The translations under genes and the position numbers were made by a program. The notes below the pieces were generated by a model. It ran no database searches. It saw nothing but the letters and a program-made list of their open reading frames with translations, and was not told the DNA's origin. From NCBI RefSeq assembly GCF_014650955.1, contig NZ_BMVY01000007.1:99833-163832 (forward strand): a stretch of DNA of 64,000 bases. The letters run 5' to 3'. This document shows, piece by piece, positions 51,059 through 60,768 of the stretch. The stretch comes from Streptomyces tauricus. Its GTDB lineage: Bacteria > Actinomycetota > Actinomycetes > Streptomycetales > Streptomycetaceae. Numbering within the stretch: position 1 is the first letter of the stretch; the number at the start of each line of letters is the position of its first letter.

Positions 51059-51754
51059 ATGACGATGACGACCGTACGCATCCCCGCGGGCTGGCCCGCC
51101 ACCGAAGAGCGGGCCCGGGCCGTGCAGGACGAGTTGCGGGGGCGGGTGGTCCTCGACGAGCCGGGACCGCCGCCGGGAACCGGCCGGGTGACCGGTGTCG
51201 ACGTGGCGTACGACGACGAGCGCGACGTCGTCGTGGCCGCGGCCGTGGTGCTGGATTCGGCGACCCTCGACGTGGTCGCCGAATCCACGGCCGTCGGCCG
51301 GGTGCCCTTCCCGTACGTTCCCGGGCTGCTCGCCTTCCGGGAGATCCCGGCGGTGCTGGCCGCCCTCGAAGCACTGCCGTGCGCACCGGGCCTGGTGGTC
51401 TGCGACGGCTACGGACTCGCCCATCCCCGCCGCTTCGGCCTGGCGAGCCATCTCGGCGTCCTCACCGGCCTCCCGACGATCGGGGTCGCCAAGAACCCGT
51501 TCACGTTCGCGTACGAGGAGCCGGGCACCCCGCGCGGATCGTCCTCCCCGCTGCTCGCGGGCGAGGAGGAGGTCGGCCGGGCGCTGCGCACCCAGGCGGG
51601 GGTCAAGCCGGTGTTCGTCTCGGTCGGCCACCGGGTGACGCTGGAGACCGCCTGCGCCCACACCCTCCACCTCGCACCGCGCTTCCGCCAGCCGGAGACG
51701 ACCCGCCACGCGGACGCGCTGTGCCGCCGGGCACTGAGGACGACGACGGCCTGA
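51059..51754 (+). CDS. nfi: Endonuclease V
   Basis: 231 residues. Motifs: GVDVAY (metal Asp), PYVPGLLAFREIPA, VCDGYGLAHPRRFGLASHLGVL, PTIGVAKN. It cuts next to deoxyinosine in DNA as part of deamination repair. TAGGCT lies 9 nt before the ATG, without Shine-Dalgarno, fitting a leaderless transcript. 46 bp after the propeller gene. Confidence 0.92.
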   Translation: MTMTTVRIPAGWPATEERARAVQDELRGRVVLDEPGPPPGTGRVTGVDVAYDDERDVVVAAAVVLDSATLDVVAESTAVGRVPFPYVPGLLAFREIPAVLAALEALPCAPGLVVCDGYGLAHPRRFGLASHLGVLTGLPTIGVAKNPFTFAYEEPGTPRGSSSPLLAGEEEVGRALRTQAGVKPVFVSVGHRVTLETACAHTLHLAPRFRQPETTRHADALCRRALRTTTA

Positions 51755-51780
51755 ACAAGCTTTCCGGGCGCGGCTGTTGC

Positions 51781-51843
51781 GTACGAGTTCTGCGTACGGC
51801 TTCTGAGTACGTGTCCTGAGTACGAGTTCTGAGTACGCGTACG
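51781..51843. repeat. 13-bp tandem repeat, four units plus a partial
   Basis: GTACGAGTTCTGC (51781), GTACGGCTTCTGA (51794), GTACGTGTCCTGA (51807), GTACGAGTTCTGA (51820), then GTACGCGTACG (51833). It lies between endonuclease V and the small membrane protein gene. Confidence 0.85.
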
Positions 51844-51880
51844 GATGTTCCAGTCCGCCATGATCGGCAGGCTGGGCCGC

Positions 51881-52030
51881 ATGACGACACACCGTGCTCC
51901 CAAGACCGCCGCAGGCACCGCTACCCAGCCCGTCGAGCGTGCCGTGATGGCGGGTCTCGTCCTGGCGGTCGTGGCCGGCGTCGCCTGGACAGCCGGAATG
52001 ATCTACACGCTTATCGAGTGGCCGTTCTGA
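51881..52030 (+). CDS. Small single-pass membrane protein
   Basis: 49 residues: TTHRAPKTAAGTATQPVERA, then one helix (VMAGLVLAVVAGVAWTAGMI) and YTLIEWPF. No Shine-Dalgarno is clear before the ATG at 51881; an in-frame ATG at 51845 exists. It overlaps the convergent PfkB gene by 20 bp. Function unknown; the coding pattern and membrane helix support it moderately. Confidence 0.6.
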   Translation: MTTHRAPKTAAGTATQPVERAVMAGLVLAVVAGVAWTAGMIYTLIEWPF

Positions 52031-52907
52031 GCAGCTCCTCACGCCCGATGACGTCGGCCCGCGTGGCCGGCACCGTGCAGGCGTAGGCCCCGGCGATCGC
52101 GCCGAAGAGGCCGCACCGCTCCGGCGGTTCACCCGTCAGCCGTCCGAAGAGGTAGCCCGCCGCGAAGGCGTCCCCGGCCCCGTTCGAGTCCACGACCGGC
52201 GCGGACGGAGTGACGGGCGGGATGTGCGTCAGCTCGCCGCCGAGCAGCTGGTACGCGCCGTCGGCCCCGGCCGTGGCGACGACCACCTCGGCCCGGCCCC
52301 GCTCGGCGATCCGCCGCATGGTCCTTTCCGGGTCCGCCAGTTCGGCCGTCGACAGGAAGACGACGTCGGCGGCGTACGCGAACTGTTCCTGGTAGGACTG
52401 CGTGCCGTCCCAGTTGTGCAGGTCGGTCGAGACGGTCGCCCCCGTCTCCCGCAGTACCGGGAGGGCGTGCGCGCAGGGCTGGGTGATGGAGACGTGGACA
52501 TGGCGGCTCACCGCGGCGAGGGCCCGTACGGTCTCCGGGGGCAGCCGGTCGTCCTCGTGCCCGCGCGTGCTGTCGTAGAGGGACAGCCGCCGGCCGTCCG
52601 GTCCTACGAGGTTCACGGCCCGCTTGGTGCCGGCCGGCTGGGGGACCTCGGTGAGCGGGACGCCCCGGTCGCGGTGCAGGGCCCGCACCAGATCACCGTG
52701 ATGATCGGCGCCGAGCAGGTCGAGATGGTGCGTGCGCAGTCCGAGGGCGTGTGCCCCGAGCGCGACGAAGTCCCCGGTCTGCCCGGCCCGCGCCTCGATC
52801 GCGGGCACCATGTGACTGTCGGCGTAGGGCAACGGCAACGCGGGCACGTAGACGATGGTGTCGACCCCGGCACCCCCGAGAACGAGCACATCGATACCTG
52901 AACTCAC
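52011..52907 (-). CDS. PfkB-family carbohydrate kinase
   Basis: 298 residues from a GTG with AGGAGC six bases upstream. VLVLGGAGVDTIVYVPALP opens the ribokinase fold; DSNGAGDAFAAGYLFGRL carries the catalytic Asp and anion hole. GPDGRRLSLYDSTRG is the lid region. The sugar or nucleoside substrate cannot be read from sequence. Monocistronic; a dispersed element lies upstream. Confidence 0.88.
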   Translation of the reverse strand: MSSGIDVLVLGGAGVDTIVYVPALPLPYADSHMVPAIEARAGQTGDFVALGAHALGLRTHHLDLLGADHHGDLVRALHRDRGVPLTEVPQPAGTKRAVNLVGPDGRRLSLYDSTRGHEDDRLPPETVRALAAVSRHVHVSITQPCAHALPVLRETGATVSTDLHNWDGTQSYQEQFAYAADVVFLSTAELADPERTMRRIAERGRAEVVVATAGADGAYQLLGGELTHIPPVTPSAPVVDSNGAGDAFAAGYLFGRLTGEPPERCGLFGAIAGAYACTVPATRADVIGREELLRTATR

Positions 52908-52955
52908 AACAGCTCCTGTCTCACTTGTTCTGCACGGGCGGCGGGTCTGCCTTGA

Positions 52956-52974
52956 GGGGCGCGGGGAACTGCGC
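52956..52974. repeat. Dispersed-element copy
   Basis: Direct copy GGGGCGCGGGGAACTGCGC between the PfkB start and the end of the reductase gene. Confidence 0.85.
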
Positions 52975-53051
52975 ACCCAGCCCCGACGGAGCCGCACCAT
53001 CCAGCCGCCCCCGCTCCCGCCCCCGCTCTCGCCCACACCAACAGCGGAGCG

Positions 53052-54242
53052 TCACCGCACCGCGGCGACCCGGAACCCGATCCCGGCCTCCCGCAGCCGC
53101 TCGATGAGCGGATCCCCCATGGCGACGGCCGTCGTCACCTGCCCCGAGGTGGGAGGGAGTTCGTCGAAGGCGAGACACAACGCGGACTCGGCCAGCATCT
53201 TGGCGGTGTCCCCGTAGCCGGGATCCCCGCCGGCCACCTCGGTGAAGACCCGCTTCCCACCGCCCTCGCCGACGAACCGCACCGAGAACCAGCTGGCGGC
53301 CCGCTTCTCCTCGCTCGGCCCCTCACCCGGCTTGAACCGGTTCGACAGCCAGCGCCGCACGGGCGGCACCTGCGCCGCCATGAAGAGGGCCCCGGCCCCG
53401 GCCGCCCCGCCCACGGCCGACGGCAGCGTCTCGACCGCCGCGTAGTGGCGGTAGCGGAAGTCGGGCCCGTACCGTTCCAGCGCCCGCGCGGACCGTTGCA
53501 CGATCTGCGCGTCGATGGTGGGCAACGGCAGTGCCCACGCGCCGAGTTCCCTCGCGTAGCGAGGGGCGCTCGGGGGCGCGTACGCCCGGCGTCCGACCAG
53601 ACGCGGTTCGTGCCGCCTGCGATCGCGCGCGGCGGCGATCATGTGCCGTCCGCGGGAGAACTGGTTGAGGGCGGACGCGAAGGTGCCGCCCGAGAACATC
53701 GCCCCGACCCGCACGAAGCCGTCCACGGTCAGCGGCACCCCTTCGGGCAGCTGCCGCACGGTGAAGTACGCGCCCAGGTCGTGGGGGATCGAGTCGAATC
53801 CGGCGGCGTGCACCAGCCGGGCACCGGTCTCACGCGCGCGTGCGTCGTGCCGCACGTACATGAGGTCCACGAACTCGGGCTCTCCGCACAGATCCAGGTA
53901 GTCGGTGCCGGCGTCCGCGCAGGCGGCGACCAGCTCCTCGCCGTACGCCACGTAGGGGCCGACGGTCGTGGCCACCACGCGCGCGTGCTCCGCGAGTTCC
54001 CGCAGGGAGCCCGGATCGGTGACGTCGGCCCGCAGCACGGGCAGCTCCGCGCAAGCGGGGTCGATCACCGCCAGGCGGTCCCGCAGCCGTTCCAGTTTCG
54101 CGGTGTCGCGGGCCGCGATCGCCCAGCGCAGCCCTTCGGGAGCGTGTGCGGCGAGGTACTCCGCGGTGAGCCTTCCGACGAAGCCCGTGGCTCCGAAGAG
54201 CACGATGTCGTACGCGCGCTCGGTCCTGTCCTGCCTGCTCAT
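53052..54242 (-). CDS. Saccharopine dehydrogenase-like / trans-acting enoyl reductase family protein
   Basis: 396 residues. N-terminal Rossmann fold VLFGATGFVGRLTAEYLAAH; VVATTVGPYVAYGEELVAAC, AGTDYLDLCGEP and AAGFDSIPHDLG are typical of the actinobacterial family related to mycobacterial trans-acting enoyl reductase Rv2953. NAD(P)-dependent role in lipid metabolism is plausible but unproven here. RBS GAGAGGTGCC precedes the ATG. Divergent from the beta-oxidation cluster. Confidence 0.85.
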   Translation of the reverse strand: MSRQDRTERAYDIVLFGATGFVGRLTAEYLAAHAPEGLRWAIAARDTAKLERLRDRLAVIDPACAELPVLRADVTDPGSLRELAEHARVVATTVGPYVAYGEELVAACADAGTDYLDLCGEPEFVDLMYVRHDARARETGARLVHAAGFDSIPHDLGAYFTVRQLPEGVPLTVDGFVRVGAMFSGGTFASALNQFSRGRHMIAAARDRRRHEPRLVGRRAYAPPSAPRYARELGAWALPLPTIDAQIVQRSARALERYGPDFRYRHYAAVETLPSAVGGAAGAGALFMAAQVPPVRRWLSNRFKPGEGPSEEKRAASWFSVRFVGEGGGKRVFTEVAGGDPGYGDTAKMLAESALCLAFDELPPTSGQVTTAVAMGDPLIERLREAGIGFRVAAVR

Positions 54243-54500
54243 GGCACCTCTCAGCCGTTCAGCCCGCGCCGTTGTCGGTGGCCGAGGCTAGCGTGAGGTA
54301 CGAGGAGCCGAACCAGGACCCCGCCGCAGGGGCCGGGCTGGGCCGCCGCGTCCACCCGGTCTGAGCCCGCCGGGCCGCGCTCGTCGCCCGCGCTGTGACC
54401 CGCGCCCGCCGCCGACGCCCGGCGGCCGGTGACCCGCGCTCGGCGCCCCGCGGCACCAGGTCGGGTAGCAGAATTGACTGAGCGCTTGCTCGCCAAGGGC

Positions 54501-54540
54501 TTGTGCGAAGTGGAACGCGTTCTTAACATCACTGATGTTA
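54501..54540 (+). promoter_or_regulatory. Promoter with overlapping 17-bp palindrome
   Basis: TTGTGC (54501-54506), 17 bp, TAACAT (54524-54529). The -10 begins the palindrome TAACATCACTGATGTTA (54524-54540, odd centre). A further GAGCGCTTGCTC dyad lies at 54480-54491. A repressor here would block the CoA-transferase/acyl-CoA dehydrogenase operon. Confidence 0.7.
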
Positions 54541-54570
54541 CATCAGTTGTGTCACAGTGCTGGGGGCTCG

Positions 54571-55782
54571 ATGACGGCGGCGGCAGCGGCGGGAACGGCA
54601 GGAACAGCGGGGCACGGCCCGCTGGCCGGGGTGCGCGTGGTCGAGCTGGCGGGCATCGGGCCCGGCCCGTTCGCCGCCATGCTCCTGGCCGATCTGGGCG
54701 CGGACGTCGTCCGCGTGGACCGGCCGAACGGCGGCTCCCTCGCGATCGACCCCGCCTGCGACATCACCAACCGCAACAAGCGCTCGGTGATCGTCGACCT
54801 CAAGGCGGCCGACGGCGCCGAGCGCGTCCTCGCGCTGGCCGAGCGGGCCGACATCCTCGTCGAGGGCTTCCGTCCGGGCGTCGCCGAGCGCCTCGGCATC
54901 GGCCCCGAGGCCTGCCACGCCCGCAATCCGGGACTCGTCTACGGACGTATGACCGGCTGGGGCCAGGACGGACCGCTCGCCCCGCGCGCCGGGCACGACA
55001 TCGCGTACATCGCCGTGACCGGCACCCTCGGCATGATCGGTGCCCCGGACGAGCCGCCGGCCGTCCCCGCGAACCTCGTCGGGGACTACGCGGGCGGCTC
55101 CCTGTACCTCGTCGTGGGCGTCCTCGCCGCACTGCACCACGCGCGCGCGACCGGCGCCGGACAGGTCGTGGACGCGGCGATCGTGGACGGCACGGCCCAC
55201 CTCTCCTCGATGATCCACGGCATGCTCGCCGCGGGCGGCTGGCAGGACCGGCGCGGCGCCAACCTCCTGGACGGCGGCTGCCCGTACTACGGCACGTACG
55301 AGACGGCCGACGGCGGCTACATGGCGGTCGGCGCGCTGGAGGGGCAGTTCTACGACGAGTTCACCGAGCTGCTGGGCCTCGGGGAGTACGCCTCCGCGCG
55401 CAAGGACCTGTCCCGCTGGGGCGAGCTGCGCGAGGCGGTCGCGGCCCGCTTCAAAGCCCGTACGCGCGACGAGTGGACGGCGGTCTTCGACGGCTCCGAC
55501 GCGTGCGTGGCGCCCGTGCTGTCGCTGCGCGAGGCGCCGCACCACCCGCACCTCGCGGCCCGCGGCACCTTCACCGACCACGGCGGCATCACCCAGCCCG
55601 CCCCCGCACCCCGTTTCTCCGCCACCCCCACCACCGTCCGCGGCGGGCCCGCCCTGCCGGGCACCGGCACCGCCGACGTGGCCCGCGACTGGGACGTACC
55701 GGACCTGCTGGAAGACATTCCCGAACTGAAGGGCACCCCGGAACCCATGGGCGCTCCCGAACCGAAGGGCACCCCCGCATGA
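54571..55782 (+). CDS. CaiB/BaiF-family CoA-transferase (alpha-methylacyl-CoA racemase-like)
   Basis: 403 residues. VRVVELAGIGPGPFAAMLLADLGADVVRVD is the family start; the catalytic Asp is in VGDYAGGSL. NKRSVIVDLK and GFRPGVAERLGIG are further class III motifs; the active-site pattern with His (GHDIAYIA) favours racemase. It may epimerise or activate branched acyl-CoA for beta-oxidation. Its stop overlaps the next start (ATGA). The C-terminus has a short Pro/Glu repeat (GTPEPMGAPEPKGTP). Confidence 0.88.
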   Translation: MTAAAAAGTAGTAGHGPLAGVRVVELAGIGPGPFAAMLLADLGADVVRVDRPNGGSLAIDPACDITNRNKRSVIVDLKAADGAERVLALAERADILVEGFRPGVAERLGIGPEACHARNPGLVYGRMTGWGQDGPLAPRAGHDIAYIAVTGTLGMIGAPDEPPAVPANLVGDYAGGSLYLVVGVLAALHHARATGAGQVVDAAIVDGTAHLSSMIHGMLAAGGWQDRRGANLLDGGCPYYGTYETADGGYMAVGALEGQFYDEFTELLGLGEYASARKDLSRWGELREAVAARFKARTRDEWTAVFDGSDACVAPVLSLREAPHHPHLAARGTFTDHGGITQPAPAPRFSATPTTVRGGPALPGTGTADVARDWDVPDLLEDIPELKGTPEPMGAPEPKGTPA

Positions 55783-56921
55783 AGCGGCAGATCTTCACGC
55801 CCGAGCACGAGGCGTTCCGCGAGACCGTCCGCACCTTCCTCGCCAAGGAGGTGCTCCCGCACTACGAGCAGTGGGAGAAGGACGGCATCGTCTCGCGCGA
55901 GGCCTGGCTCGCGGCAGGCCGGCAGGGCCTGCTCGGCCTCGCCGTCCCCGAGGAGTACGGGGGCGGCGGAGACGCCGACTTCCGCTACAGCGCGGTGCTC
56001 GCCGAGGAGTTCACCCGTGCGGGAGCCGCCGGGCTCGCCCTCGGACTGCACAACGACATCATCGGGCCCTACCTGACGGGGCTCGGCACCGAGGAGCAGA
56101 AGCGGCGCTGGCTGCCCGGTTTCTGCGACGGCTCCCTGATCACGGCCATCGCGATGACCGAGCCCGGCGCCGGATCGGACCTCCAGGGCATCAGGACGCA
56201 CGCCGAGGACCGGGGCGACCACTGGCTGCTCAACGGCTCCAAGACCTTCATCTCGAACGGCATCCTGGCCGACCTCGTGATCGTCGTCGCGCGGACGACC
56301 CCCGAGGGAGGCGCGAAGGGCCTCTCCCTGCTCGTCGTCGAGCGCGGCACGGAGGGCTTCGAACGAGGCCGCAACCTCGACAAGATCGGCCAGAAGGCCC
56401 AGGACACCGCGGAGCTGTTCTTCACCGACGTACGCGTCCCGAAGGAGAACCTGCTCGGTGAGCTGAACGGCGCCTTCGTGCACCTGATGACGAACCTCGC
56501 GCAGGAGCGGATGGGGATCGCCGTCGCCGGGATCGCCGCCGCCGAGTACCTGCTGGAGATCACCACCGAGTACGTCAAGGAGCGCGAGGCCTTCGGACGG
56601 CCGCTGTCCAAGCTCCAGCACATCCGCTTCGAGATAGCCGAGATGGCCACCGAGTGCGCCGTCACCCGGACGTTCCTCGACCGGTGCATCGTCGACCACA
56701 CAGCGGGCGAACTCGACGCCGTACACGCCTCGATGGCCAAGTGGTGGGCCACCGAACTGCAGAAACGCGTCGCGGACCGCTGCCTCCAACTGCACGGCGG
56801 CTACGGCTACATGACGGAGTACCGCGTCGCCAGGGCCTTCACCGACGGCCGCATCCAGACCATCTACGGCGGGACGACCGAGATCATGAAGGAGATCATC
56901 GGCCGTTCCCTGCTCGGCTGA
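55779..56921 (+). CDS. Acyl-CoA dehydrogenase
   Basis: 380 residues. [16 protein letters not shown] is the family signature; the C-terminal part has [19 protein letters not shown] and [18 protein letters not shown], with a putative catalytic base in the helix [17 protein letters not shown]. Flavoenzyme oxidising acyl-CoA to enoyl-CoA. Translation coupled to the CoA-transferase; 41 bp before the thiolase. Confidence 0.93.
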   Translation: MKRQIFTPEHEAFRETVRTFLAKEVLPHYEQWEKDGIVSREAWLAAGRQGLLGLAVPEEYGGGGDADFRYSAVLAEEFTRAGAAGLALGLHNDIIGPYLTGLGTEEQKRRWLPGFCDGSLITAIAMTEPGAGSDLQGIRTHAEDRGDHWLLNGSKTFISNGILADLVIVVARTTPEGGAKGLSLLVVERGTEGFERGRNLDKIGQKAQDTAELFFTDVRVPKENLLGELNGAFVHLMTNLAQERMGIAVAGIAAAEYLLEITTEYVKEREAFGRPLSKLQHIRFEIAEMATECAVTRTFLDRCIVDHTAGELDAVHASMAKWWATELQKRVADRCLQLHGGYGYMTEYRVARAFTDGRIQTIYGGTTEIMKEIIGRSLLG

Positions 56922-56962
56922 CCCGCCCAGTGCCCCCGGGCTCCTCCTGAAAGGCTTGAAGA

Positions 56963-58177
56963 GTGACCACCGAAGCGTACGTGTACGACGCGATCCGCAC
57001 CCCGCGCGGCCGCGGCAAGGCGAACGGCGCCCTGCACGGCACCAAGCCCGTCGACCTGGTCGTCGGGCTCATCCACGAGATCCAGGCCCGCTTCCCCGGA
57101 CTCGACCCGGCCGCCATCGACGACATCGTGCTCGGTGTCGTCGGACCGGTCGGCGACCAGGGCTCCGACATCGCCCGTATCTCGGCCATCGCCGCCGGGC
57201 TGCCCGACACCGTGGCCGGCGTCCAGGAGAACCGCTTCTGTGCGTCGGGTCTGGAAGCCGTCAACCTCGCCGCGATGAAGGTCCGTTCGGGCTGGGAGGA
57301 CCTCGTCCTCGCGGGCGGCGTCGAGTCGATGTCCCGGGTGCCGATGGCCTCCGACGGCGGCGCCTGGTTCGCCGACCCCATGACCAACATCGCCACCGAC
57401 TTCGTACCCCAGGGCATCGGCGCCGACCTCATCGCCACCATCGAGGGCTTCTCCCGCCGCGATGTCGACGAGTACGCGGCGCTGTCCCAGGAGCGCGCCG
57501 CCGAGGCCGCGAAGGACGGCCGTTTCGCGAAGTCCGTCGTCCCCGTGAGGGACCGCAACGGACTCGTCGTCCTCGACCACGACGAGCACCCGCGCCCCGG
57601 CACCACCGCCGACTCGCTGGGCAAGCTCAAGCCGTCGTTCGCCGACATCGGAGACCTGGGCGGCTTCGACGCCGTGGCGCTGCAGAAGTACCACTGGGTG
57701 GAGAAGATCGACCACGTCCACCACGCCGGCAACTCCTCCGGGATCGTGGACGGCGCCTCCCTGGTCGCCGTCGGCTCCAAGGAGGTCGGCGAGCGGTACG
57801 GGCTCACCCCGCGCGCGCGGATCGTCTCCGCGGCCGTCTCCGGCTCCGAGCCCACCATCATGCTGACCGGGCCCGCGCCCGCCACCCGCAAGGCGCTCGC
57901 CAAGGCCGGGCTGACCATCGACGACATCGACCTCGTCGAGATCAACGAGGCCTTCGCGGCGGTCGTCCTGCGGTTCGCCCGGGACATGGGCCTGTCCCTG
58001 GACAAGGTCAACGTCAACGGCGGCGCGATCGCGCTGGGCCACCCGCTCGGCGCCACCGGCGCGATGATCCTCGGCACGCTCGTCGACGAACTGGAGCGCC
58101 AGGACAAGCGGTTCGGCCTCGCCACGCTGTGCGTGGGCGGCGGCATGGGCATCGCGACGATCGTCGAGCGCCTGTAA
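56963..58177 (+). CDS. fadA: Acetyl-CoA acyltransferase (thiolase, FadA-like)
   Basis: 404 residues from GTG. Active-site Cys in [13 protein letters not shown], His in [15 protein letters not shown], and Cys in TLCVGGGMG. It splits 3-ketoacyl-CoA to acetyl-CoA. With the downstream FadB-like gene it forms the two subunits of a beta-oxidation complex. Confidence 0.92.
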   Translation: MTTEAYVYDAIRTPRGRGKANGALHGTKPVDLVVGLIHEIQARFPGLDPAAIDDIVLGVVGPVGDQGSDIARISAIAAGLPDTVAGVQENRFCASGLEAVNLAAMKVRSGWEDLVLAGGVESMSRVPMASDGGAWFADPMTNIATDFVPQGIGADLIATIEGFSRRDVDEYAALSQERAAEAAKDGRFAKSVVPVRDRNGLVVLDHDEHPRPGTTADSLGKLKPSFADIGDLGGFDAVALQKYHWVEKIDHVHHAGNSSGIVDGASLVAVGSKEVGERYGLTPRARIVSAAVSGSEPTIMLTGPAPATRKALAKAGLTIDDIDLVEINEAFAAVVLRFARDMGLSLDKVNVNGGAIALGHPLGATGAMILGTLVDELERQDKRFGLATLCVGGGMGIATIVERL

Positions 58178-58180
58178 CTC

Positions 58181-58237
58181 CCCAGCGGCCCCGGACTTCA
58201 GCGGCCCCCGGACTTCAGTGAGCCCCGGACTTCTACG
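58181..58237. repeat. Three short direct repeats between fadA and fadB
   Basis: CAGCGGCCCCGGACTT, CAGCGGCCCCCGGACTT and CAGTGAGCCCCGGACTT in the 72-bp gap. A minor tandem duplication. Confidence 0.7.
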
Positions 58238-58249
58238 GAGAAAACCCTC

Positions 58250-60469
58250 ATGACCGAGAGCACCACCATCCGCTGGGAACAGGACGACACCGGTGTCGTC
58301 ACCCTGGTACTCGACGATCCCAGCCAGTCCGCGAACACCATGAACCAGGCGTTCCGGCAGTCGCTCACCGCGATCGCCGACCGCCTGGAAGCCGAGGTGC
58401 GGGCCGACCCCGCGGCCATCCGCGGCATCGTCTTCACCTCCGCCAAGAAGACCTTCTTCGCGGGCGGCGACCTGCGCGACCTCATCCGGGTCACCCCCGA
58501 GACCGCCCAGCAGCTCCTCGACGGCGGCCTCGCCATCAAGCGCGATCTGCGCCGCATCGAGACGCTCGGCAAGCCCGTCGTCGCCGCCATGAACGGCGCG
58601 GCCCTGGGCGGCGGTTACGAGATCGCGCTGGCCTGCCACCACCGGGTCGCCCTGGACGCGCCCGGCTCCAAGATCGGCTGCCCCGAGGTCACGCTCGGCC
58701 TGCTGCCCGGAGGCGGCGGTGTCGTCAGGACCGTACGCCTCCTCGGTATCGCCGACGCGCTCCTCAAGGTGCTCCTCCAGGGCACCCAGTACAGCCCGCG
58801 GCGCGCCCTGGAGAACGGCCTCGTCCACGAAGTGGCGGCCACCCAGGAGGAGATGCTGGCCAAGGCCCGCGCCTTCATCGACGCCAACCCCGAGTCGAGC
58901 CAGCCCTGGGACAAGCCCGGCTACCGCATCCCGGGCGGCACCCCGTCCAACCCGAAGTTCGCGGCGAACCTGCCCGCCTTCCCCGCCAACCTGCGCAAGC
59001 AGACCGGCGGCGCGCCCTACCCGGCGCCGCGCAACATCCTCGCGGCGGCCGTCGAGGGCTCCCAGGTCGACTTCGAGACCGCGCAGGTCATCGAGGCGCG
59101 CTACTTCGTGGAACTGGCCGCGGGCCAGACCTCCAAGAACATGATCCAGGCGTTCTTCTTCGACCTCCAGGCCGTCAACTCCGGCGCCAACCGGCCCAAG
59201 GGCGTCGAGCCCCGCCAGGTCCGCAAGGTCGCCGTCCTCGGGGCCGGGATGATGGGCGCCGGCATCGCGTACTCGTGCGCCCGCGCGGGCATCGACGTCG
59301 TCCTCAAGGACGTGTCCGCCGAGGCCGCCGCGAAGGGCAAGAACTACTCCGAGAAGCTCTGCGCCAAGGCCGTCTCCCGCGGCCGTACGAGCCAGGAGAA
59401 GGCGGACGCGCTGCTCGCCCGCATCACGCCCACCGCCGACCCGCAGGACGTGGCGGGCTGCGACGCCGTCATCGAGGCCGTCTTCGAGGACCCGGCGCTC
59501 AAGCACAAGGTGTTCCAGGAGATCCAGCACATCGTCGAGCCCGACGCGCTGCTCTGCTCCAACACCTCCACCCTGCCGATCACCGCGCTCGCCGAGGGCG
59601 TCGAGCGGCAGGGCGACTTCGTCGGACTGCACTTCTTCTCGCCCGTCGACAAGATGCCGCTCGTCGAGATCATCAAGGGCGAGCGGACGGGCGACGAGGC
59701 CCTGGCGCGCGCCTTCGACCTCGTACGGCAGATCAGGAAGACCCCGATCGTCGTCAACGACTCACGGGGCTTCTTCACCTCCCGGGTCATCGGGCACTTC
59801 ATCAACGAGGGCGTGGCGATGGTCGGCGAGGGCATCGAGCCCGCCTCCGTCGAGCAGGCCGCCGCCCAGGCCGGCTACCCGGCCAAGGTGCTCTCCCTGA
59901 TGGACGAGCTGACGCTCACCCTGCCCCGCAAGATCCGCGCCGAGTCGAAGCGGGCCGTCGAGGAGGCGGGCGGCACATGGGTGACGCACCCCGCCGACGT
60001 CGTCATCGACCGCATGGTCGACGAGTTCGGCCGCACCGGGCGCAGCGGCGGCGCGGGCTTCTACGAGTACGGGCCGGACGGCAAGCGGGCGGGGCTGTGG
60101 CCCGGACTGCGGGAGCACTTCACCCGCGAGGGTGCCGGTACCTCCGCCGAGACCGTGCCGTTCAAGGACATGCAGGAGCGCATGCTCTTCTCCGAGGCAC
60201 TGGACACCGTCCGCCTCCTGGAGGAGGGCGTCCTGACCTCGGTCGCCGACGCCAACATCGGGTCCATCTTCGGGATCGGCTTCCCCGGCTGGACGGGCGG
60301 CGTCCTGCAGTACATCAACGGCTACGAGAGCGGTGACGGGTCCGGCACCGGGCTGCCCGCGTTCGTGGCCCGCGCGCGGGAGCTGGCCGAGCGGTACGGG
60401 GAGCGGTTCGCGCCGCCCGCGTTGCTCGTCGCCAAGGCGGAGAAGGGGGAGCGCTTCACCGACCGGTGA
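58250..60469 (+). CDS. fadB: Fatty acid oxidation multienzyme: enoyl-CoA hydratase/3-hydroxyacyl-CoA dehydrogenase
   Basis: 739 residues. N-terminal crotonase domain (residues ~15-200): FFAGGDLRDLI, MNGAALGGGYEIALACHHR and EVTLGLLPGGGG. The middle NAD-binding domain starts at VAVLGAGMMGAGIAYSCARAG (~327), with catalytic GLHFFSPVDKMPLVEII, and the C-terminal dimer domains end with GERFTD. Second gene of the complex. RBS GGAG upstream of the ATG. Confidence 0.93.
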   Translation: MTESTTIRWEQDDTGVVTLVLDDPSQSANTMNQAFRQSLTAIADRLEAEVRADPAAIRGIVFTSAKKTFFAGGDLRDLIRVTPETAQQLLDGGLAIKRDLRRIETLGKPVVAAMNGAALGGGYEIALACHHRVALDAPGSKIGCPEVTLGLLPGGGGVVRTVRLLGIADALLKVLLQGTQYSPRRALENGLVHEVAATQEEMLAKARAFIDANPESSQPWDKPGYRIPGGTPSNPKFAANLPAFPANLRKQTGGAPYPAPRNILAAAVEGSQVDFETAQVIEARYFVELAAGQTSKNMIQAFFFDLQAVNSGANRPKGVEPRQVRKVAVLGAGMMGAGIAYSCARAGIDVVLKDVSAEAAAKGKNYSEKLCAKAVSRGRTSQEKADALLARITPTADPQDVAGCDAVIEAVFEDPALKHKVFQEIQHIVEPDALLCSNTSTLPITALAEGVERQGDFVGLHFFSPVDKMPLVEIIKGERTGDEALARAFDLVRQIRKTPIVVNDSRGFFTSRVIGHFINEGVAMVGEGIEPASVEQAAAQAGYPAKVLSLMDELTLTLPRKIRAESKRAVEEAGGTWVTHPADVVIDRMVDEFGRTGRSGGAGFYEYGPDGKRAGLWPGLREHFTREGAGTSAETVPFKDMQERMLFSEALDTVRLLEEGVLTSVADANIGSIFGIGFPGWTGGVLQYINGYESGDGSGTGLPAFVARARELAERYGERFAPPALLVAKAEKGERFTDR

Positions 60470-60524
60470 CGGGCCTCTCCCAGGGGCGGGGGCGTTGTCG
60501 TCCGCGGGTCCGTCGTGGCCGGGT

Positions 60525-60590
60525 GCGCAGTTCCCCGCGCCCCTGAAAAGCGGGGCTGCTGCCCGGCTTTTCGCCCTCAGGGGCGCGGGG
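60525..60590. repeat. Dispersed-element copies after fadB
   Basis: Inverted copy (60525-60543) and a partial direct copy (60580-60590), in the 299-bp gap before the decarboxylase gene. The rest of the gap, including the probable promoter near 60680-60750, has no clear consensus. Confidence 0.8.
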
Positions 60591-60768
60591 CCGTGACCTG
60601 TGCGGCTCCTCCGCGTGGACGCGACCAGCCACGAGGGCGCCGCCGACGAACACGGCCGAGCGGCGGGAGCACCGAGTATCGCTGAGTGGTACGCGACTCT
60701 TGCCCCCCGGGGGACATTTCCCTCACGCTGACCGGCGACCGGTCCCCGTCCCCCACGAGGAGCCACCG

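Noticed and set aside
53052..54242. True saccharopine dehydrogenase (lysine metabolism)
   Set aside because: Only the N-terminal Rossmann region is shared; the rest fits the actinobacterial enoyl-reductase-like family.
56864..59632. A 922-residue minus-strand frame opposite fadA/fadB
   Set aside because: Antisense shadow of thiolase and FadB; no start site or domain.
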